DNA of 64,000 nucleotides from positions 470,214-534,213 of the forward strand of contig NZ_NSEB01000012.1 of the NCBI RefSeq assembly GCF_002734215.1. Direction: 5' to 3'. The position numbers and the translations under genes were made by a program. This DNA is from Fredinandcohnia onubensis. GTDB taxonomy: Bacteria > Bacillota > Bacilli > Bacillales > Bacillaceae_L. Under the pieces are notes generated by a model. That model saw only the letters and a list, made by a program, of their open reading frames with translations, did not search any database and had not been told where the DNA came from. Positions 53,536 to 62,339 of this stretch are shown here, in pieces. Positions within the stretch are counted from its first letter, which is position 1, and the number at the start of each line of letters is the position of its first letter.

Positions 53536-53903
53536 CCTAATGATTAGTAATCCTATTCTCTCCAATTTACAGGAAATTACTAAAAGCCTTGTTCCACTAA
53601 CCTCCACCGTTTGCTGAACAAGTAAAAAAGACCGCAGTAGCGATCTCAACTTTAACTATTGCACCCGTTCGTAATTTAAGGTTAGCTAGATGTTTACAGC
53701 TGCCTTTCACTTTCAAAGATTGAGAGCAAAATTTATTGAAACAAAAGAATATAAAATGTTTGCAGAGTTTGTTGTTCATTTTTGTAAGCAAATCTTTGAT
53801 AAATTAGAAAAAAGATGTTTACCCACGGGATTTTAAATATCAAGATTCGACTAATGGATTATAAAAAATGGTGTTATACCTCAATAGGTAATAAGAAAAT
53901 ACA
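53536..53903. other. Intergenic stretch
   Basis: Contains a diverged repeat flank around 53600-53690 (AAAAAAGACCGCAGTAGCGATC and TGCACCCGTTCG) but no gene. Confidence 0.4.
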
Positions 53904-54764
53904 TTAACCTTTTAAAATAGGGGTTACTTTGTCGATAGCTTTTTGTAACTTTTCGCTATTTAACCCATACATTTGTTTAGCCTCTTTTGATGCCGTTCCA
54001 AGAGCAAATAATTCTAAATCAGCTTGACATTTTTTCATAGTTGAAAGAATTAAAGGTCTTTCTTGTTGGGGTGGAACTTGCAACTTATCATCAAAAAGAT
54101 CAACTGTTAATTCTCCAAAGGAATTAATCTGTCCAAGAAATACATTTTCAACCGTAACTCCTAATTTTTCTAACTCAGTGTGAAGCCAAGCACGATTCCG
54201 TCCAATTGTGGCTAGCGATTCGTCCATTATGACTCCATCCATAATGACAGTCTGTGGTTCTTTGATAGAAGGAACGGGTAAGTTTAAATCTTTTGCTGTT
54301 AATGGTTGGTTCTCTTTTTTTAACATAACGGATAAATCTCCTGTTGCCTCTAACACTGCAAATTCTACATCAGATACTTGAAAGACATCCTTTCTGCGAA
54401 GAAGTTCTAACAGTTCATCTGTCGTATATCTTTCCTTTTTTAAATTATCTTCCATGATTTTTCCATCTTTGATAAATACAGTTGCTTTTCCTTCTATAAA
54501 ATTGCGAAAACCTTTACTTTTTAAAGAAATTAAACCAGAGAAAAAGGGAACAGCAGCAAAAATGACAATCCCAATAATTCCGTGAAAAATGTTTCGTTCA
54601 AGTCCCATAGCCACTTCTGCACCAATACTTCCAATAGAAATACCGGTGACATATTCAAAGAAAGATAGTTCAGAAATTTGCTTTTTCCCTAACCATTTTG
54701 TGATCAAAAATAAAACAGCAACAAATAATGCTGAGCGTACAGCTATATCTAACCATTCAGGCAC
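53904..54764 (-). CDS. 2Duf-like protein: DUF421 (YetF-type) membrane domain fused to DUF1657
   Basis: A 286-residue protein. Three N-terminal spans (IAVRSALFVAVLFLITKWLG, YVTGISIGSIGAEVAMG, IIGIVIFAAVPFFSG) precede a YetF-type soluble domain (about 90-230). The last 50 residues (LSTMKKCQADLELFALGTA onward) resemble the DUF1657 proteins of the same operon. This two-DUF fusion is the hallmark of the 2Duf protein of spoVA2mob operons, which raises spore wet-heat resistance in B. subtilis strains carrying it. The start is GTG at 54764 with GGGGGTG upstream. It is the last gene of the operon. Confidence 0.88.
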   Translation of the reverse strand: MPEWLDIAVRSALFVAVLFLITKWLGKKQISELSFFEYVTGISIGSIGAEVAMGLERNIFHGIIGIVIFAAVPFFSGLISLKSKGFRNFIEGKATVFIKDGKIMEDNLKKERYTTDELLELLRRKDVFQVSDVEFAVLEATGDLSVMLKKENQPLTAKDLNLPVPSIKEPQTVIMDGVIMDESLATIGRNRAWLHTELEKLGVTVENVFLGQINSFGELTVDLFDDKLQVPPQQERPLILSTMKKCQADLELFALGTASKEAKQMYGLNSEKLQKAIDKVTPILKG

Positions 54765-54793
54765 TGCTTACACCCCCTGTAAATATAGTTTTT

Positions 54794-55000
54794 CTAGAAA
54801 CCTTTGTACTGAAGTTCCTCTCCTTCTAGTTCTCCTACTCTTTTTTTTAAATCTTTTGTTACTTCGAATACTACCATCATAGCCTCATGCAAAGTTCGCT
54901 TCGATTCATCATCAAGAGTCCGTAATGCTAAACTTGAGAGACTTGCTTCTACCCCTTTTAGACTGGCAAAACACTGTTTAACGTCTGATCCTACAGTCAT
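54794..55000 (-). CDS. DUF1657 family protein (second in operon)
   Basis: A 68-residue helical protein (MTVGSDVKQCFASLKGVEAS onward) of the DUF1657 family, resembling the first gene of the operon and the C-terminus of the 2Duf-like protein. GGAGG stands six bases before the ATG. It lies 11 bases after spoVAEb and 29 bases before the 2Duf gene. It probably works with the SpoVA2mob proteins in the spore inner membrane; its function is not defined. Confidence 0.88.
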   Translation of the reverse strand: MTVGSDVKQCFASLKGVEASLSSLALRTLDDESKRTLHEAMMVVFEVTKDLKKRVGELEGEELQYKGF

Positions 55001-55011
55001 CTTAATCCTCC

Positions 55012-55362
55012 TTATCCTTTTGGTTTGAAAAATAAAGCTCCTATCATGCCGAAAACAATGGCAGCTGATATACCGGAACTAGTTACTTCAAACATACCTG
55101 TCAGCACACCAACTAACCCATGTTTTTCTGCTTCCTGCATCGCACCATGAACAAGTGAATTTCCGAAACTTGTAATCGGAACAGTAGCCCCTGCCCCAGC
55201 AAAATCAATCAACGGTTCATATAAACCAAACCCATCTAAAATTGCTCCCACTACTACAAGGGTACTTAACGTATGTCCCGGTGTAAGTTTGAAAACATCA
55301 AACATTATCTGCCCAATCACGCAAATCAAACCACCTACTGTAAATGCCCAAAAATAGGTCAT
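55012..55362 (-). CDS. spoVAEb: Stage V sporulation protein AEb
   Basis: A 116-residue membrane protein with four spans: [56 protein letters not shown] and [15 protein letters not shown]. The [18 protein letters not shown] motif is shared with SpoVAC. The start is the ATG at 55362, four bases from the spoVAD stop, with GGAGGTG upstream; the longer frame overlaps spoVAD and is rejected. Together with SpoVAC it would form part of the inner-membrane dipicolinic acid channel. Confidence 0.9.
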   Translation of the reverse strand: MTYFWAFTVGGLICVIGQIMFDVFKLTPGHTLSTLVVVGAILDGFGLYEPLIDFAGAGATVPITSFGNSLVHGAMQEAEKHGLVGVLTGMFEVTSSGISAAIVFGMIGALFFKPKG

Positions 55363-55363
55363 A

Positions 55364-56377
55364 TTATTGTTCACCTCCATATTCAATCGATACCGCATGT
55401 GCAATACAAGGAATCGTTTCATTTTGCTGAAAAGAAAGAGGGGATAATAAAGCACCTGTTGCAACGACTAACATTCTTTTAAATTCACCTTTTTTCATCC
55501 GGTTTAACAGATGACCATAAACTACCGTTGCTGAACATCCTGCTCCACTTGCTCCTGCTAGAACCGGTTGCCCCTCCCGATAAATCATAAGACCACAATC
55601 TTGGTATTGCTCCTTACGAATAGGAATTCCATGCTTTTTAAATAGATCCAAAGAAACTTCATGCCCAATTTGCCCAAGGTCTCCTGTTACAATTAAGTCG
55701 TAATAGGACGGCTCGACATTTCGTTCTTTTAAATGCGCTTCAATGGTATCAACCGCTGCAGGTGCCATAGCCCCTCCCATATTAAACGGATCGGTCAGAC
55801 CCATATCAATTACACGACCTATTGTGGCAGAAGTGACACGAGGCCCATCCCCAGAATCACTTAAAAGGGCAACACCAGCACCAGTAACCGTCCATTGTGC
55901 CGTAGGAGGTTTTTGTCCACCATATTCTGTAGGATACCGAAATTGTTTTTCAACAGCTGTATCATGACTGGAAGCTCCTGTTAACAAATATTTAGCCCCT
56001 TTTGTATTAACGATATATGCACCTAGAGCTAATCCTTCCATAGAGGTTGAACATGCGCCGAACAATCCAAGATAAGGAGCCCCAATGGTACGGCTGGCAA
56101 AACTTGTCGGAGTAATCTGGTTAATCAGATCGCCTGCAAGTATAAATTGAATTTGTTCCTTTTGAATTCCTCCTTTTTCCATTGCCTTTTGACAAGCTTC
56201 TTCCAAAAGAACACTATGTGCTTTTTCATAGGAATCTTGTCCAAGCCATAAATCAGCATGAAGAGTATCGAAGTCATCTGGAATAGCCCCATTAGCTTCA
56301 AATGGGCCACCAATTGTCCCAGTTGAGATAATGACAGGCTTTTGTTCGAAGATCCATGTACGATAACCCGTAAGCAT
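55364..56377 (-). CDS. spoVAD: Stage V sporulation protein AD
   Basis: A 337-residue thiolase-fold protein: [20 protein letters not shown] start, [19 protein letters not shown] (Cys near 115), [20 protein letters not shown] and [17 protein letters not shown]. SpoVAD binds dipicolinic acid at the inner membrane and gates its uptake into the forespore. The ATG at 56377 overlaps the spoVAC stop by one base (TAATG), with GGGGTGG upstream. Confidence 0.92.
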   Translation of the reverse strand: MLTGYRTWIFEQKPVIISTGTIGGPFEANGAIPDDFDTLHADLWLGQDSYEKAHSVLLEEACQKAMEKGGIQKEQIQFILAGDLINQITPTSFASRTIGAPYLGLFGACSTSMEGLALGAYIVNTKGAKYLLTGASSHDTAVEKQFRYPTEYGGQKPPTAQWTVTGAGVALLSDSGDGPRVTSATIGRVIDMGLTDPFNMGGAMAPAAVDTIEAHLKERNVEPSYYDLIVTGDLGQIGHEVSLDLFKKHGIPIRKEQYQDCGLMIYREGQPVLAGASGAGCSATVVYGHLLNRMKKGEFKRMLVVATGALLSPLSFQQNETIPCIAHAVSIEYGGEQ

Positions 56378-56856
56378 TATAAACCACCCCACTTGATTAA
56401 AATGGTTTTAATCAGTGCAATGACAAAAGCGGAAAAAACACCAAATAAAATAACCGACCCTGCTAATTTAAATATATTGCCGCCTACGCCTAGCACTAAT
56501 CCTTCTGATCGATGTTCAATAGCAGGTGATATGACTGCATTGCCAAAACCTGTTACGGGTACAGCTGTTCCAGCACCTCCAAATTGGGCCATTCGATCAT
56601 ATACACCAAAACCAGTGAGAAGCATCGTAATAAAAATCAACGTACCTACCGTCGGATTTCCTGCCGTTTGCTCAGTAAAATCAAAATAGTAAATGTAAAA
56701 GTCTGTAATAAATTGACCAATCAGACAAATAAGGCCACCAGTTAAAAAGGCCTTTATGCAATTTTGAACAACAGGTCTTTTGATCTCTCGTTGTTTTTGC
56801 AACTTTTGGTATTCCTGTTGTACAGGAGTGAGTTTTTTCTTTTGATTGTTAGACAT
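56377..56856 (-). CDS. spoVAC: Stage V sporulation protein AC
   Basis: A 159-residue protein. A basic N-terminus (MSNNQKKKLTPVQQEYQKL) is followed by four spans: IKAFLTGGLICLIGQFITDF, TLIFITMLLTGFGVYD, FGGAGTAVPVTGFGNAV and IFKLAGSVILFGVFSAF. SpoVAC is the mechanosensitive component of the dipicolinic acid channel in the spore inner membrane. It overlaps spoVAD by one base and lies 17 bases from the lipoprotein gene. Confidence 0.92.
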   Translation of the reverse strand: MSNNQKKKLTPVQQEYQKLQKQREIKRPVVQNCIKAFLTGGLICLIGQFITDFYIYYFDFTEQTAGNPTVGTLIFITMLLTGFGVYDRMAQFGGAGTAVPVTGFGNAVISPAIEHRSEGLVLGVGGNIFKLAGSVILFGVFSAFVIALIKTILIKWGGL

Positions 56857-56872
56857 AACTCTACCCTTCCTC

Positions 56873-57328
56873 TTAGGTTTGTTCTTTCATAAGACTTTTC
56901 AATTTGTTCAAATCATTTTTTAGGTTCTTCTTATTCGTATCATTTTGTTGTAACCTTTGTTCGATTTTTTCAAGTTCCCAGAACATTTTTTTATCACTCG
57001 ACACAAATACTTTATGTTCTGGATACAATTCTTCCAAGTCAGACTTTACTGACTTCTCGATATTTTTTAATCGGAAACGGTTGAAATTTTCGACTTTTAC
57101 CGCTACTAAAAGCTCCTTATCTGTATTCACTGCCTTTACATCCGAAATTTCTTCCTTGGTAATAATCTTTTCTTTAGCATGATTAGAAACAGATTGTTCA
57201 ATTGGTTTATTTGTATGTATTTGTGAAATACTCGAATCATTATTATTACCTAACTGATTCTCGTTTCCGTTACATCCTGATCCCAATCCGATAACTATTA
57301 AAAAGAAAAAAAATATTTTTACTTTCAT
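56873..57328 (-). CDS. YhcN/YlaJ-type spore lipoprotein of the spoVA2mob operon
   Basis: A 151-residue protein with signal and lipobox (MKVKIFFFFLIVIGLGSGC, Cys19). A Ser/Asn-rich linker and a YhcN/YlaJ-type alpha/beta domain follow (about 65-125: DVKAVNTDKELLVAVKVENF and KSVKSDLEELYPEHKVFVSS). It ends in a basic coiled helix. Such lipoproteins are spore inner-membrane proteins. GGGGTGAT precedes the ATG. It lies second in the operon, the position expected in spoVA2mob. Confidence 0.85.
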   Translation of the reverse strand: MKVKIFFFFLIVIGLGSGCNGNENQLGNNNDSSISQIHTNKPIEQSVSNHAKEKIITKEEISDVKAVNTDKELLVAVKVENFNRFRLKNIEKSVKSDLEELYPEHKVFVSSDKKMFWELEKIEQRLQQNDTNKKNLKNDLNKLKSLMKEQT

Positions 57329-57408
57329 AAAATCACCCCATGACTTACCAGTATTGGAATACTAAAAAAGGTTGGCCAACTAAACCAACCTTATAGCCGT
57401 ACTCATTA

Positions 57409-57612
57409 TTATTGTTTGTATTGAGGTTCTTCTTGTTCAATTTGTTGAACACGTGGTTCAATACTATCAATTATGGATTGGGTTTGTTTAGCAGCATCTT
57501 GGTAGAGTTGCTTGGCTTGTTGATTTTCTGTACTAAGAGCAAAAGTTTCAAAGCTAGCCTGCGCGCTTTTTAATCCCGCTAGAGTTGTCTTAACGTCATT
57601 TATTACTGTCAT
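57409..57612 (-). CDS. DUF1657 family protein (first gene of the spoVA2mob-type operon)
   Basis: A 67-residue helical protein (MTVINDVKTTLAGLKSAQAS onward) of the DUF1657 family. The start at 57612 was chosen since AGGAGG lies eight bases before it. A sigma-G-like promoter is 30 bases upstream. An inverted repeat just downstream (GGTTGG/CCAACC near 57367-57390) may attenuate readthrough. Confidence 0.88.
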   Translation of the reverse strand: MTVINDVKTTLAGLKSAQASFETFALSTENQQAKQLYQDAAKQTQSIIDSIEPRVQQIEQEEPQYKQ

Positions 57613-57987
57613 GAATAGCACCTCCTATGATTTGACTTTAATATAGTGCTAAACAAAATATATATTTATTCATTTAGTTTTATATAAAAATGAATATTTG
57701 AAAATTTAAATATAAAATATTTTAATGTTTTTGGTAAAAATACATTTTGTAAGTAAAATTCTGCTAGAGGAAGTGTAGTGTAAATGATAATCAAGCTTTT
57801 TTACAAAAGTGGTCAAAGTTCAGTTGATTTATTCATGGGTTACTGTGAGTTTTAGTCCTCATATATTGATTTTGACTCTTTAGACTTATATGCTTTTTGT
57901 TTTGGAAACGGAGTAATAGTTGTAGGTTTATTTTATAAAATTATTTAACATAAAAAAGTGGAAAATTATTAAAGGAGAATATGAATT
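57613..57987. other. Intergenic stretch with divergent promoters
   Basis: Holds the operon promoter and the leader of the divergent small gene at 57988. No other gene was seen. Confidence 0.5.
57642..57672 (-). promoter_or_regulatory. Sigma-G-like forespore promoter of the spoVA2mob-type operon
   Basis: The minus strand reads TGAATA (57667-57672), an 18-base spacer and CACTATA (57642-57648). This is close to the sigma-G consensus GHATR-18-CATnHTA, with one mismatch in the -10. Confidence 0.6.
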
Positions 57988-58158
57988 ATGGATAAAGATT
58001 ATAGTGAAATGGTTTTAGGACAAAAACCACGTGCTAGACAAAAGAATTTTTTTGGAAATTTAGAGGGGAGCTTTAAAAATCCTATTATACATAGGGAAAT
58101 TCATGGTGAAAAAGTATACGTTCCATTAGATCTAAGTAGGATTTGGGACAGGATGTAA
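57988..58158 (+). CDS. Small basic protein of unknown function
   Basis: A 56-residue soluble protein starting MDKDYSEMVLGQKPRARQKN and ending VPLDLSRIWDRM. AAAGGAGAA precedes the ATG. Amino-acid composition and a clean start and stop suggest a real gene. It is divergent from the spore operon, and a linked spore role is only a guess. Confidence 0.6.
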   Translation: MDKDYSEMVLGQKPRARQKNFFGNLEGSFKNPIIHREIHGEKVYVPLDLSRIWDRM

Positions 58159-58192
58159 GTATCTTTCATTTATATAAAAACTTCATTTAAAT

Positions 58193-58278
58193 GAGAGGCA
58201 AGTCGAATGTACACCGTTTGTTTAAGGGTGATAGTATTGCTATATTGTTAAAGTAGCAACTAGCGACAAATGCCTCTC
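58193..58278. repeat. Long inverted repeat
   Basis: GAGAGGCA-AGTCG and CGAC-AAA-TGCCTCTC enclose about 60 bases, including CACCGTTTGTTTAAGGGTG. It may be a structured element related to the dispersed repeats. Confidence 0.4.
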
Positions 58279-58280
58279 TT

Positions 58281-58528
58281 CTAATCAACATTTAACAAAA
58301 AATATATCCTAAGTAGAGTTGTTAAGCCGAGCAATGCACCAAAGGTAGTGTTCATAACAAAATAATAAATCATCCGAGCAAGTCTTGATGATCATTTTTC
58401 TGAACTAGCTAAACCAACCGCAATCCCTACCGCAAAAATAATCAGCAGATTCGCAAAACGATATTTCTTGCAAATGTAGATTTTTCAGAATGGGTTTTGC
58501 CCACTGTAATAATTACCAACCTTTTCAT
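58281..58528 (-). pseudogene. Decayed fragments: P-loop start and small membrane protein
   Basis: ATG at 58528 begins MKRLVIITVGKTHSEKSTFA, a P-loop with Glu in place of a Gly, and stops after 28 codons. The overlapping frame continues RFANLLIIFAVGIAVGLASS, a stop, then RMIYYFVMNTTFGALLGLTT and LLRIYFLLN. It appears to be the join of two decayed genes. Confidence 0.4.
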
Positions 58529-59040
58529 AATTTCAACTACTTCTAGCAAAAATTCTAGAAACAGTATAAAAATCCCTTTATTTGCGTTTAGACTGCACCG
58601 TTAGCCAAGTAACTTCAAAAAAAGTGCGTAATCCATCTTGGATCAATGCACCCGTTTGTTTAAGTACACATTTCTTCACAAACTTGGTGGGAATTATGTT
58701 GTCTCATAACAATGGCCACTAGTATGTCGGCAGCCTAGTTTTTAGCAACTTCTGTATTTTTCTATTCCACACAGTATGGTGAACCTATTAGAATCAAAGA
58801 ACAGCTAAGCCTTGTGACCCGAAGTAAGGAGAGTTAGTTCAGGCAGCAACCTGCAACTTTACTAGACTACCATCAACTTGGATATTAAACACTGATACTG
58901 TACCCAATTTCCGTTAAGGGTGTAAAAAACCGTCCATCTTTACTCACTCTAACATCTATCGGGAGAATAATTTTACCTTAAACAAAAATTGAATTAATAA
59001 ATTCTAAAAGTAAAAACTATTTATTAAAGGAGGAGATTTA
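58529..59040. other. Intergenic stretch with repeat R5
   Basis: Contains repeat R5. Short coding-like pieces appear in shifting frames on the minus strand around 58880-58970, but no gene could be reconstructed. Confidence 0.4.
58624..58651. repeat. Dispersed terminator-like repeat R5
   Basis: GTGCGTAATCC ... GGATCAATGCAC, followed by CCGTTTGTTTAAGTACA. Confidence 0.75.
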
Positions 59041-59523
59041 ATGAAATACAAAGCAGAGAAAACTATCGAAATTTCATCCTGGATAATTGTGTCATTATTA
59101 TTAATAAAATTTACACCAAAAAATAAAATTCGTGAATCACTAGTTGTATTTTTATTTAAACAAGCACTAACATGGATTTTTGGATTACTAGTGGTAGAAA
59201 AAAACTTAATTTCCTATCCATATCGCTTATTTTTCAAAAAAGCAAATAAAGCTACTTTTTCATTTGAATACTTTATATATCCTGGACTGTGCGCTTTATT
59301 TAGTTTGTACTATCCCAAAAATAATTCTAACCTTTTAAAAGCCCTGCATTGCTTTCTTAGTACTTCTGTAATAGTCATCTTTGAAATAATTGCAGTGAAA
59401 TATACAAAATTAATTAACTATAAAAAATGGACTTGGTATTGGAGTTTTATAACAATTTGGATAACTGATTACTTAACACAAGCTTTTCACAACTGGTTTT
59501 TCAAAACTAAATTTCATGAATAA
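59041..59523 (+). CDS. CBO0543 family membrane protein
   Basis: A 160-residue protein with four or five spans. FLFKQALTWIFGLLVVEKNL, ISYPYRLFFKKANKATFSFE and YFIYPGLCALFSLYYP match the CBO0543 family, as do the EIIAVKYTKLINYKKWTWYW end and the last WF. GGAGGAGAT precedes the ATG. The gene is on the plus strand, unlike the relative at 53020. Function unknown. Confidence 0.8.
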   Translation: MKYKAEKTIEISSWIIVSLLLIKFTPKNKIRESLVVFLFKQALTWIFGLLVVEKNLISYPYRLFFKKANKATFSFEYFIYPGLCALFSLYYPKNNSNLLKALHCFLSTSVIVIFEIIAVKYTKLINYKKWTWYWSFITIWITDYLTQAFHNWFFKTKFHE

Positions 59524-59550
59524 AAAGGGGCAGTTAGACTGACCCTTGTA
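59524..59550 (+). terminator. Terminator of the 59041 gene
   Basis: AAGGGGCAGT, TAG, ACTGACCCTT forms a short hairpin directly after the stop codon. Confidence 0.55.
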
Positions 59551-59664
59551 TTAAGTTAAATGCACGATTTAATTTGGGTAAGACACAGTGGTAGATAACT
59601 TTGGGGTTGTTAATAATTCCATGGATAATTGTAGGCGGATTGATTTTTATTCCTATATCAATGG

Positions 59665-59856
59665 TTATGAAATCCTGCGAATAAGCGAGTGTTCGGGAGA
59701 AAATCGAATTTGAGTATTGTTAGGGCGGAGAAAATTTATGGTTTCGTGCCCTTCATCAAATTGCTGAACAATACCTACCATGGTTGGATATTTTCGAATA
59801 TGCTCTTCATAAGATGATTGAAAGCCTTCGCCCACAACGAGGATTTCCTTTTTCAT
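59665..59856 (-). CDS. Small hypothetical protein
   Basis: A 63-residue protein (MKKEILVVGEGFQSSYEEHI onward) without membrane segment. There is no ribosome site before the ATG at 59856. A strong AAGGAGG lies further up, in front of a six-codon frame (MKEFII) that stops 15 bases before this gene. Reinitiation or a leader peptide is possible. Function unknown. Confidence 0.45.
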   Translation of the reverse strand: MKKEILVVGEGFQSSYEEHIRKYPTMVGIVQQFDEGHETINFLRPNNTQIRFSPEHSLIRRIS

Positions 59857-59957
59857 ATTCTATATATTAAATAATAAATTCTTTCATAATTTCCTCCTTA
59901 AAAAACAAATTTTTGTTAGGGGGAATTTAGAAATACACAAGCACTTAGGGCAGCCTA

Positions 59958-60233
59958 TTATTCATTTATATCTAATCCAGATAAATTTAAAGAAAGTTCA
60001 TCTAATACTAAAAATACACAACCAAAAACGGTTCTATAATCGATATAGTCCCCTTTAATTTCAACATTTATCTCAATAATATTCCTTTTATTATGTATGT
60101 ATTTTTCTTCAAATTGATTAAAATTAATACTTGTTACAGATACACTAATTTCCTCTAAGGATTTTTTTAGCTCTCTTTCAAATATTGAATTATTAAAGTT
60201 TTCCCTGAAGAAAATACGAATAGTAAATTTCAT
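59958..60233 (-). CDS. Small hypothetical protein
   Basis: A 91-residue alpha/beta protein (MKFTIRIFFRENFNNSIFER onward, IIEINVEIKGDYIDYRTVFG in the middle). AAGGAGGAT precedes the ATG. No family recognised. It is 100 bases upstream of the 59665 gene in the same direction and may share a transcript. Confidence 0.6.
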   Translation of the reverse strand: MKFTIRIFFRENFNNSIFERELKKSLEEISVSVTSINFNQFEEKYIHNKRNIIEINVEIKGDYIDYRTVFGCVFLVLDELSLNLSGLDINE

Positions 60234-60588
60234 TTCAAATCCTCCTTCTATTTTTGATTTGCCAAATCTGCCTTACTTAACCTTTATTCGCATAACTTGT
60301 GTATCTTTTATCCCATTTAATTTATTCATCTAAACTGTACCGTAGCAAATAAAAAAAAGCGATTCTCTAAGTATCGCTCATTTTACATTATTGTGCCCGT
60401 TTGTGAACAAAATGAGTTGTTTTCTTTCAACTTCTGTCCACTATTGACTTTGAATTTACTATTAGCCTTTACTAACAATGTAAAGAGATCCTCACTAAGA
60501 AAAATACTACGGTTTTTCTTTCTGTTTTCGTTTTAAGCAGAGTATCAAAAGTTTAAGTACTTCTCACCTTTTTGTTTCGTAGCCTGTG
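60234..60588. other. Intergenic stretch
   Basis: Contains a hairpin AAAAGCGAT / ATCGCTCATTTT near 60355-60385, of the same general type as 63570-63600, flanked by repeat-like GTGCCCGTTTGTGAAC. No gene. Confidence 0.45.
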
Positions 60589-61179
60589 TTAACGGTACCG
60601 CTCTTCTTTAAATGGATTTGCTGACATCGAATAGCCACGCTCTTCCCAAAAACCAGCCTCGTCTACTTTCATAAACTCAATTCCTGAAACCCACTTTGAG
60701 CCTTTCCATAGATAAAATACTTCTGGTGGAATAAACCTTAGTGGATAACCATGTTTTTGGTCAATGTCATGCCAATCATGGTTTTTATCCTTCCAACGGT
60801 ATACAAACAAAGAATCGTCCCCTAATAAAGGCTCCAGCGGCAGGTTTGCAGAATAACCAAATCTGTCCCCATTGTAGTAACCGTAAATTTTAATGTATTG
60901 TACATCTTCATTAATTTCAACAAATTTCAATAACTCTCTAAGTGCGATTCCTTCAAAAGTTGTATCAAATTTAGACCAGGTGGTAACACAATGCATGTTA
61001 ACGCTTGATATGGTCTTTGGAAGCTCCATGACTTCCTTATAGGATAAGGACTTTTCTTCCTTCACCTCACCAAAAAGTCTGAAATTCCATGTGATTTCAT
61101 TAAACTCAGGAACATCCCCTGTGTGCAATATTGGCCATTTTTCTGTTTCAAATTGGCCAGGTGGAAGCTGTTTTTTCAT
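60589..61179 (-). CDS. Molybdopterin-dependent (sulfite oxidase-like) oxidoreductase, YuiH-like
   Basis: A 196-residue protein covering only the molybdopterin domain of the sulfite oxidase family. The molybdenum-ligand Cys is in SSVNMHCVTTWSKF (about residue 64), and the C-terminal HGYPLRFIPPEVFYLWKGSKW and WVSGIEF fit the family. No signal peptide is evident, so it is probably cytoplasmic. The start was set at 61179 (MKKQLPPGQF) with AAGGGATGG upstream. Substrate unknown; a cofactor of the molybdopterin type is needed and no such genes are in the window. Confidence 0.85.
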   Translation of the reverse strand: MKKQLPPGQFETEKWPILHTGDVPEFNEITWNFRLFGEVKEEKSLSYKEVMELPKTISSVNMHCVTTWSKFDTTFEGIALRELLKFVEINEDVQYIKIYGYYNGDRFGYSANLPLEPLLGDDSLFVYRWKDKNHDWHDIDQKHGYPLRFIPPEVFYLWKGSKWVSGIEFMKVDEAGFWEERGYSMSANPFKEERYR

Positions 61180-61373
61180 CTTACACCATCCCTTTTTCAT
61201 CTTAAACGTTAATTAAATCACAGAGCTTTGTATAGTATACTTCAAAAAACTGAAAGCATACTGTAGTCAAATCCATTATTTGAGATTTACCTAAAATTGG
61301 GAACCAGTATATTCCCATAAACTTCTTATTCCACTATCCTGCCTCGTTTGTTCAATAATGAATTCAACAAAAA

Positions 61374-61404
61374 AGGTGGTTAATCCTTCTTGGATCAACG
61401 CACC
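61374..61404. repeat. Dispersed terminator-like repeat R6
   Basis: GGTGGTTAATCC ... GGATCAACGCACC, with the AATTCAACAAAAAA flank, directly downstream of the minus-strand remnant at 61437. Confidence 0.75.
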
Positions 61405-61436
61405 CGTTAATTTATGTACATTGTTTCACATATTAC

Positions 61437-61630
61437 TTATTTTTTGCTTTCAATTCTCTTAATAATTTCAGAAACACCCATTGCAATACTCGCATCTAGC
61501 ATTTCAAACAATGTCCCAAATAGTATCATCCCATCATATTCCCCAACGAAATTCATCACAAAGAAAATAAGGAAAAATGCAAATATTATTACTCCAAAAA
61601 TACACTACCTGTAAAGCTCCCGTTAGCCAT
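61437..61630 (-). pseudogene. Small membrane protein with frameshift
   Basis: ATG at 61630 gives MANGSFTGSVF, then a one-base shift in a T-run leads to VIIFAFFLIFFVMNFVGEYD and GMILFGTLFEMLDASIAMGV with a normal stop. Joined, it would be a protein of about 63 residues. Repeat R6 is its terminator. Confidence 0.5.
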
Positions 61631-61875
61631 CCATGAAGCGAAAAAATCATCACTTCACCACAGAGAATGGAAATATCCTTAGATGTTTATAATGGTACTT
61701 AACATAGTCAATCAATCCATAGATCAATGAATAGCAGCTCTCTTTTTTTTACGAATTAGGAGGGATTTCTTTGATATTGTTTTTTTTGTGTAATTAGAGA
61801 AGTTTATTTTCATGGTAGTTATATATAAGACTTACACAATAATTGTATAATATATAAATGATGCACAATAAGTCA

Positions 61876-62160
61876 TTATTTCTTACCTTTTCGTTCTAAA
61901 AGTATAGGTGATATATTAAGTAAGATCGAAACAATTGTCAAAAACCATAATGCCCTTTCCATACCAGGTACTACATCCATTAAAGCTGCCCAATCTTCCA
62001 CTTCTACCCACACCGATACAAGACTGTATTCTGCACAAAGCGTTAAGGCTGTAAATGATAATCCCATCGCCATAGCAAGCTTATAATCCTTTCCTGCGTT
62101 ATACATATAAAGATTTATAAAAGTTATTACTATTGCAATAACCCCAAATATTATCCACAT
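61876..62160 (-). CDS. Small three-span membrane protein
   Basis: A 94-residue protein with three hydrophobic segments (IIFGVIAIVITFINLYMY, LAMAMGLSFTALTLCAEY, ALWFLTIVSILLNISPILL). The YMYNAGKDYKLAMAMGLSFT pattern recurs in Firmicutes, but the family has no known function. GGAGG precedes the ATG at 62160. Confidence 0.72.
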   Translation of the reverse strand: MWIIFGVIAIVITFINLYMYNAGKDYKLAMAMGLSFTALTLCAEYSLVSVWVEVEDWAALMDVVPGMERALWFLTIVSILLNISPILLERKGKK

Positions 62161-62339
62161 AACTATACCTCCAAATATTTTTATTTATGTCGTAATACTA
62201 AAGTGTATCAACTCAATTTTTTGCTTTACTTTTTTATTAGACATTAATACGTCAAATCTTATTTGTTAGAGTAAACGCTCCTCTTTTTTTCATTTCTATT
62301 AAACAAGCCTGTCCCGTTACTTGAATAAGAAGTAAGTTC

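Noticed and set aside
52000..59000. Tn1546-like transposon around the spoVA2mob-type operon
   Set aside because: No transposase, resolvase or clear terminal inverted repeats were seen in the flanking sequence within the window.
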